Part shown: positions 5,616 through 6,214 of the stretch, one piece after another | How positions within the stretch are numbered: the first letter of the stretch is position 1 | Layout of the letters: each line of letters opens with the position of its first letter | Assembly (NCBI GenBank): GCA_020859725.1 | Contig: JAJBVR010000083.1 | Coordinates: 1 to 6,214, forward strand | DNA length: 6,214 nt | Source: Clostridiales bacterium | GTDB lineage: Bacteria; Bacillota; Clostridia; Oscillospirales; Acutalibacteraceae | Direction of reading: 5' to 3' | Program-made: the position numbers and the translations under genes | The notes under the pieces: generated by a model | The model's input: the letters and a program-made list of their open reading frames with translations, nothing else | Databases searched by the model: none | Told to the model about the DNA's origin: nothing

Positions 5616-6214
5616 TCACCCGTAAACAAAAAAAGCCGCAAGGGCATTTCTGATTTTTGTTTCCGTCATTGCCGGGAAAGCGCTCCAAACCTCATCTATA
5701 ATTGTTTTGCTTAAATCAAGGTCTGCCTGAATCTGGTCAAAGTAACCGGTGTATAAATTTGCTCCGAATTTAAAGCTTCCGTAATCGGCGGGATATTCTT
5801 TCATAAGAATTTTAAGCAAAGTGGATTTTCCACACCCATTATCCCCAACAAGAAAAACCCTTTCCCCTCTTTTAATTTCAAAAGAAATATTTTCAAAAAC
5901 TTTTTTACCCGAAAATGATTTTGAAAGCTTTGAAACTTTAAGAACATCTTCTCCCGAAATACACTTGGGTGTGAAATCAAATCTGATTTTTTTCAGTTTA
6001 ACATCCGGAGGAACACGCTGTGACTTTATTCTGTCTACGGCTTTTTCCTTGCTTTCGGCGGTTTTGATATTTTTTTCTCTGTTCCATCTGCGCTGCTGTT
6101 CAATTATCCCCTCAAGGCGCTCTATTTCTTTCATGTCGTTTTCATATTTTTCGGAAATTGCTTTTTGCTCCGCCTCTTTTTTAAAAAGAAATTCAGAATA
6201 ATTCCCTTTAAATG
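5616..6214 (-). CDS. ABC-F fragment 1: linker and Walker A half of the second cassette
   Basis: This is the uninterrupted upstream piece of the broken ABC-F gene, open from the window edge (198 codons) to a TGA at 5616-5618. It holds the interdomain linker (first ~65 codons) and a Walker A, GDNGCGKSTLL, at about 5846-5814. It also holds a Q-loop-like GYFDQ and the start of the helical subdomain (KIRNALAAF). The last four residues (FVYG) are out of frame: with one T fewer in the run at 5628-5634 they read FLFTGDDVYK, as expected for the family. On its own the piece lacks the signature and Walker B, so it could not form a complete ATPase site. Confidence 0.6.
   Translation of the reverse strand, partial: FKGNYSEFLFKKEAEQKAISEKYENDMKEIERLEGIIEQQRRWNREKNIKTAESKEKAVDRIKSQRVPPDVKLKKIRFDFTPKCISGEDVLKVSKLSKSFSGKKVFENISFEIKRGERVFLVGDNGCGKSTLLKILMKEYPADYGSFKFGANLYTGYFDQIQADLDLSKTIIDEVWSAFPAMTETKIRNALAAFFVYG

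Larger units (their letters stand above)
5029..6214 (-). pseudogene. ABC-F family ATPase (YdiF/Uup-like), 3' part, disrupted by three homopolymer frameshifts
   Basis: Read leftwards from the window edge this is the second half of an ABC-F protein: a soluble, tandem ATP-binding-cassette ATPase acting on ribosomes, not a transporter. In order there are the end of the first cassette (FKGNYSEF), the charged interdomain linker (around QQRRWNREKN), the second cassette with Walker A (GDNGCGKST), signature (CSGGER), Walker B (LLLDEPTNHLD) and H-switch (SHDRYF), and a C-terminal coiled-coil rich in Lys/Glu (YKLKKEKAGSIRK to ELTLLSD, stop 5029-5031). The linker wording and the C-terminal coiled coil suggest the YdiF/Uup branch. 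Three single-base indels break the frame, each in a homopolymer: seven A at 5628-5634 where six fit, five T at 5601-5605 where six fit, and seven T at 5283-5289 where eight fit. Corrected, the protein is continuous and all motifs are intact. So this is either sequencing error or a very young pseudogene; the 5' half is outside the window. Confidence 0.85.

Noticed and set aside
5283..5634. Programmed frameshifting or transcriptional slippage in the ABC-F gene
   Set aside because: Three separate events would be needed, two of them about 30 nt apart and cancelling each other, with no stimulatory structure seen. ABC-F proteins are not known to need this. Sequencing error or recent mutation is simpler.
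5821..6201. A 126-codon plus-strand open frame opposite the ABC-F gene
   Set aside because: It is antisense to the linker and Walker A of the ABC-F protein, and its composition is that of a reverse-strand shadow.
1..6214. Mobile elements, CRISPR, toxin-antitoxin or other accessory systems
   Set aside because: Nearly all bases are accounted for by housekeeping genes. I saw no spaced repeats, transposase motifs, terminal inverted repeats or att-like duplications on either strand.

Overview
The window looks like chromosomal DNA from a low-GC Firmicute of the class Clostridia. The evidence is the AT-rich composition, the short A/T-rich intergenic regions, a DUF4364-like protein (a family I know mainly from Clostridia), and above all an in-frame fusion of IspH to ribosomal protein S1, an arrangement known from clostridial genomes. 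Genus and species cannot be told from this stretch. It is a housekeeping region: I see no insertion sequence, phage gene, tRNA, rRNA, CRISPR array or defence system.

Layout, left to right. Positions 1-275 hold the 3' end of a rightward gene (DUF4364-like). A short convergent intergenic region follows, with a bidirectional rho-independent terminator at 359-396. Everything else is on the minus strand and reads from right to left. In transcription order it is: the 3' part of an ABC-F ATPase gene (6214 to 5029, broken by three single-base homopolymer indels); a near-consensus sigma-A promoter (5049 to 5021) lying across the ABC-F stop codon; a BaiN/HI0933-type flavoprotein (4997 to 3771); cmk (3750 to 3082); a PlsC-type acyltransferase (3089 to 2430); and the ispH-rpsA fusion (2440 to 404).

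The four intact minus-strand genes form a tight operon: cmk follows the flavoprotein gene by 20 nt, plsC overlaps cmk by 8 nt, and ispH overlaps plsC by 11 nt. They join pyrimidine nucleotide supply (CMP/dCMP kinase), phospholipid synthesis (1-acyl-glycerol-3-phosphate acyltransferase), isoprenoid precursor synthesis (last MEP-pathway step) and translation (S1). E. coli also has cmk next to rpsA; here plsC and ispH lie between them.

Two observations deserve most attention. First, inside the ispH-rpsA fusion, exactly at the junction of the two proteins, there is an 8-nt perfect Shine-Dalgarno (AAGGAGGT) followed 10 nt later by an in-frame ATG. One reading frame could therefore yield both an IspH-S1 fusion and a free 401-residue S1. 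Second, the ABC-F gene needs three single-base homopolymer corrections to read through, which means either sequencing error or a very recently inactivated gene. I did not find a wholly new biological system; the internal initiation site is the closest candidate.
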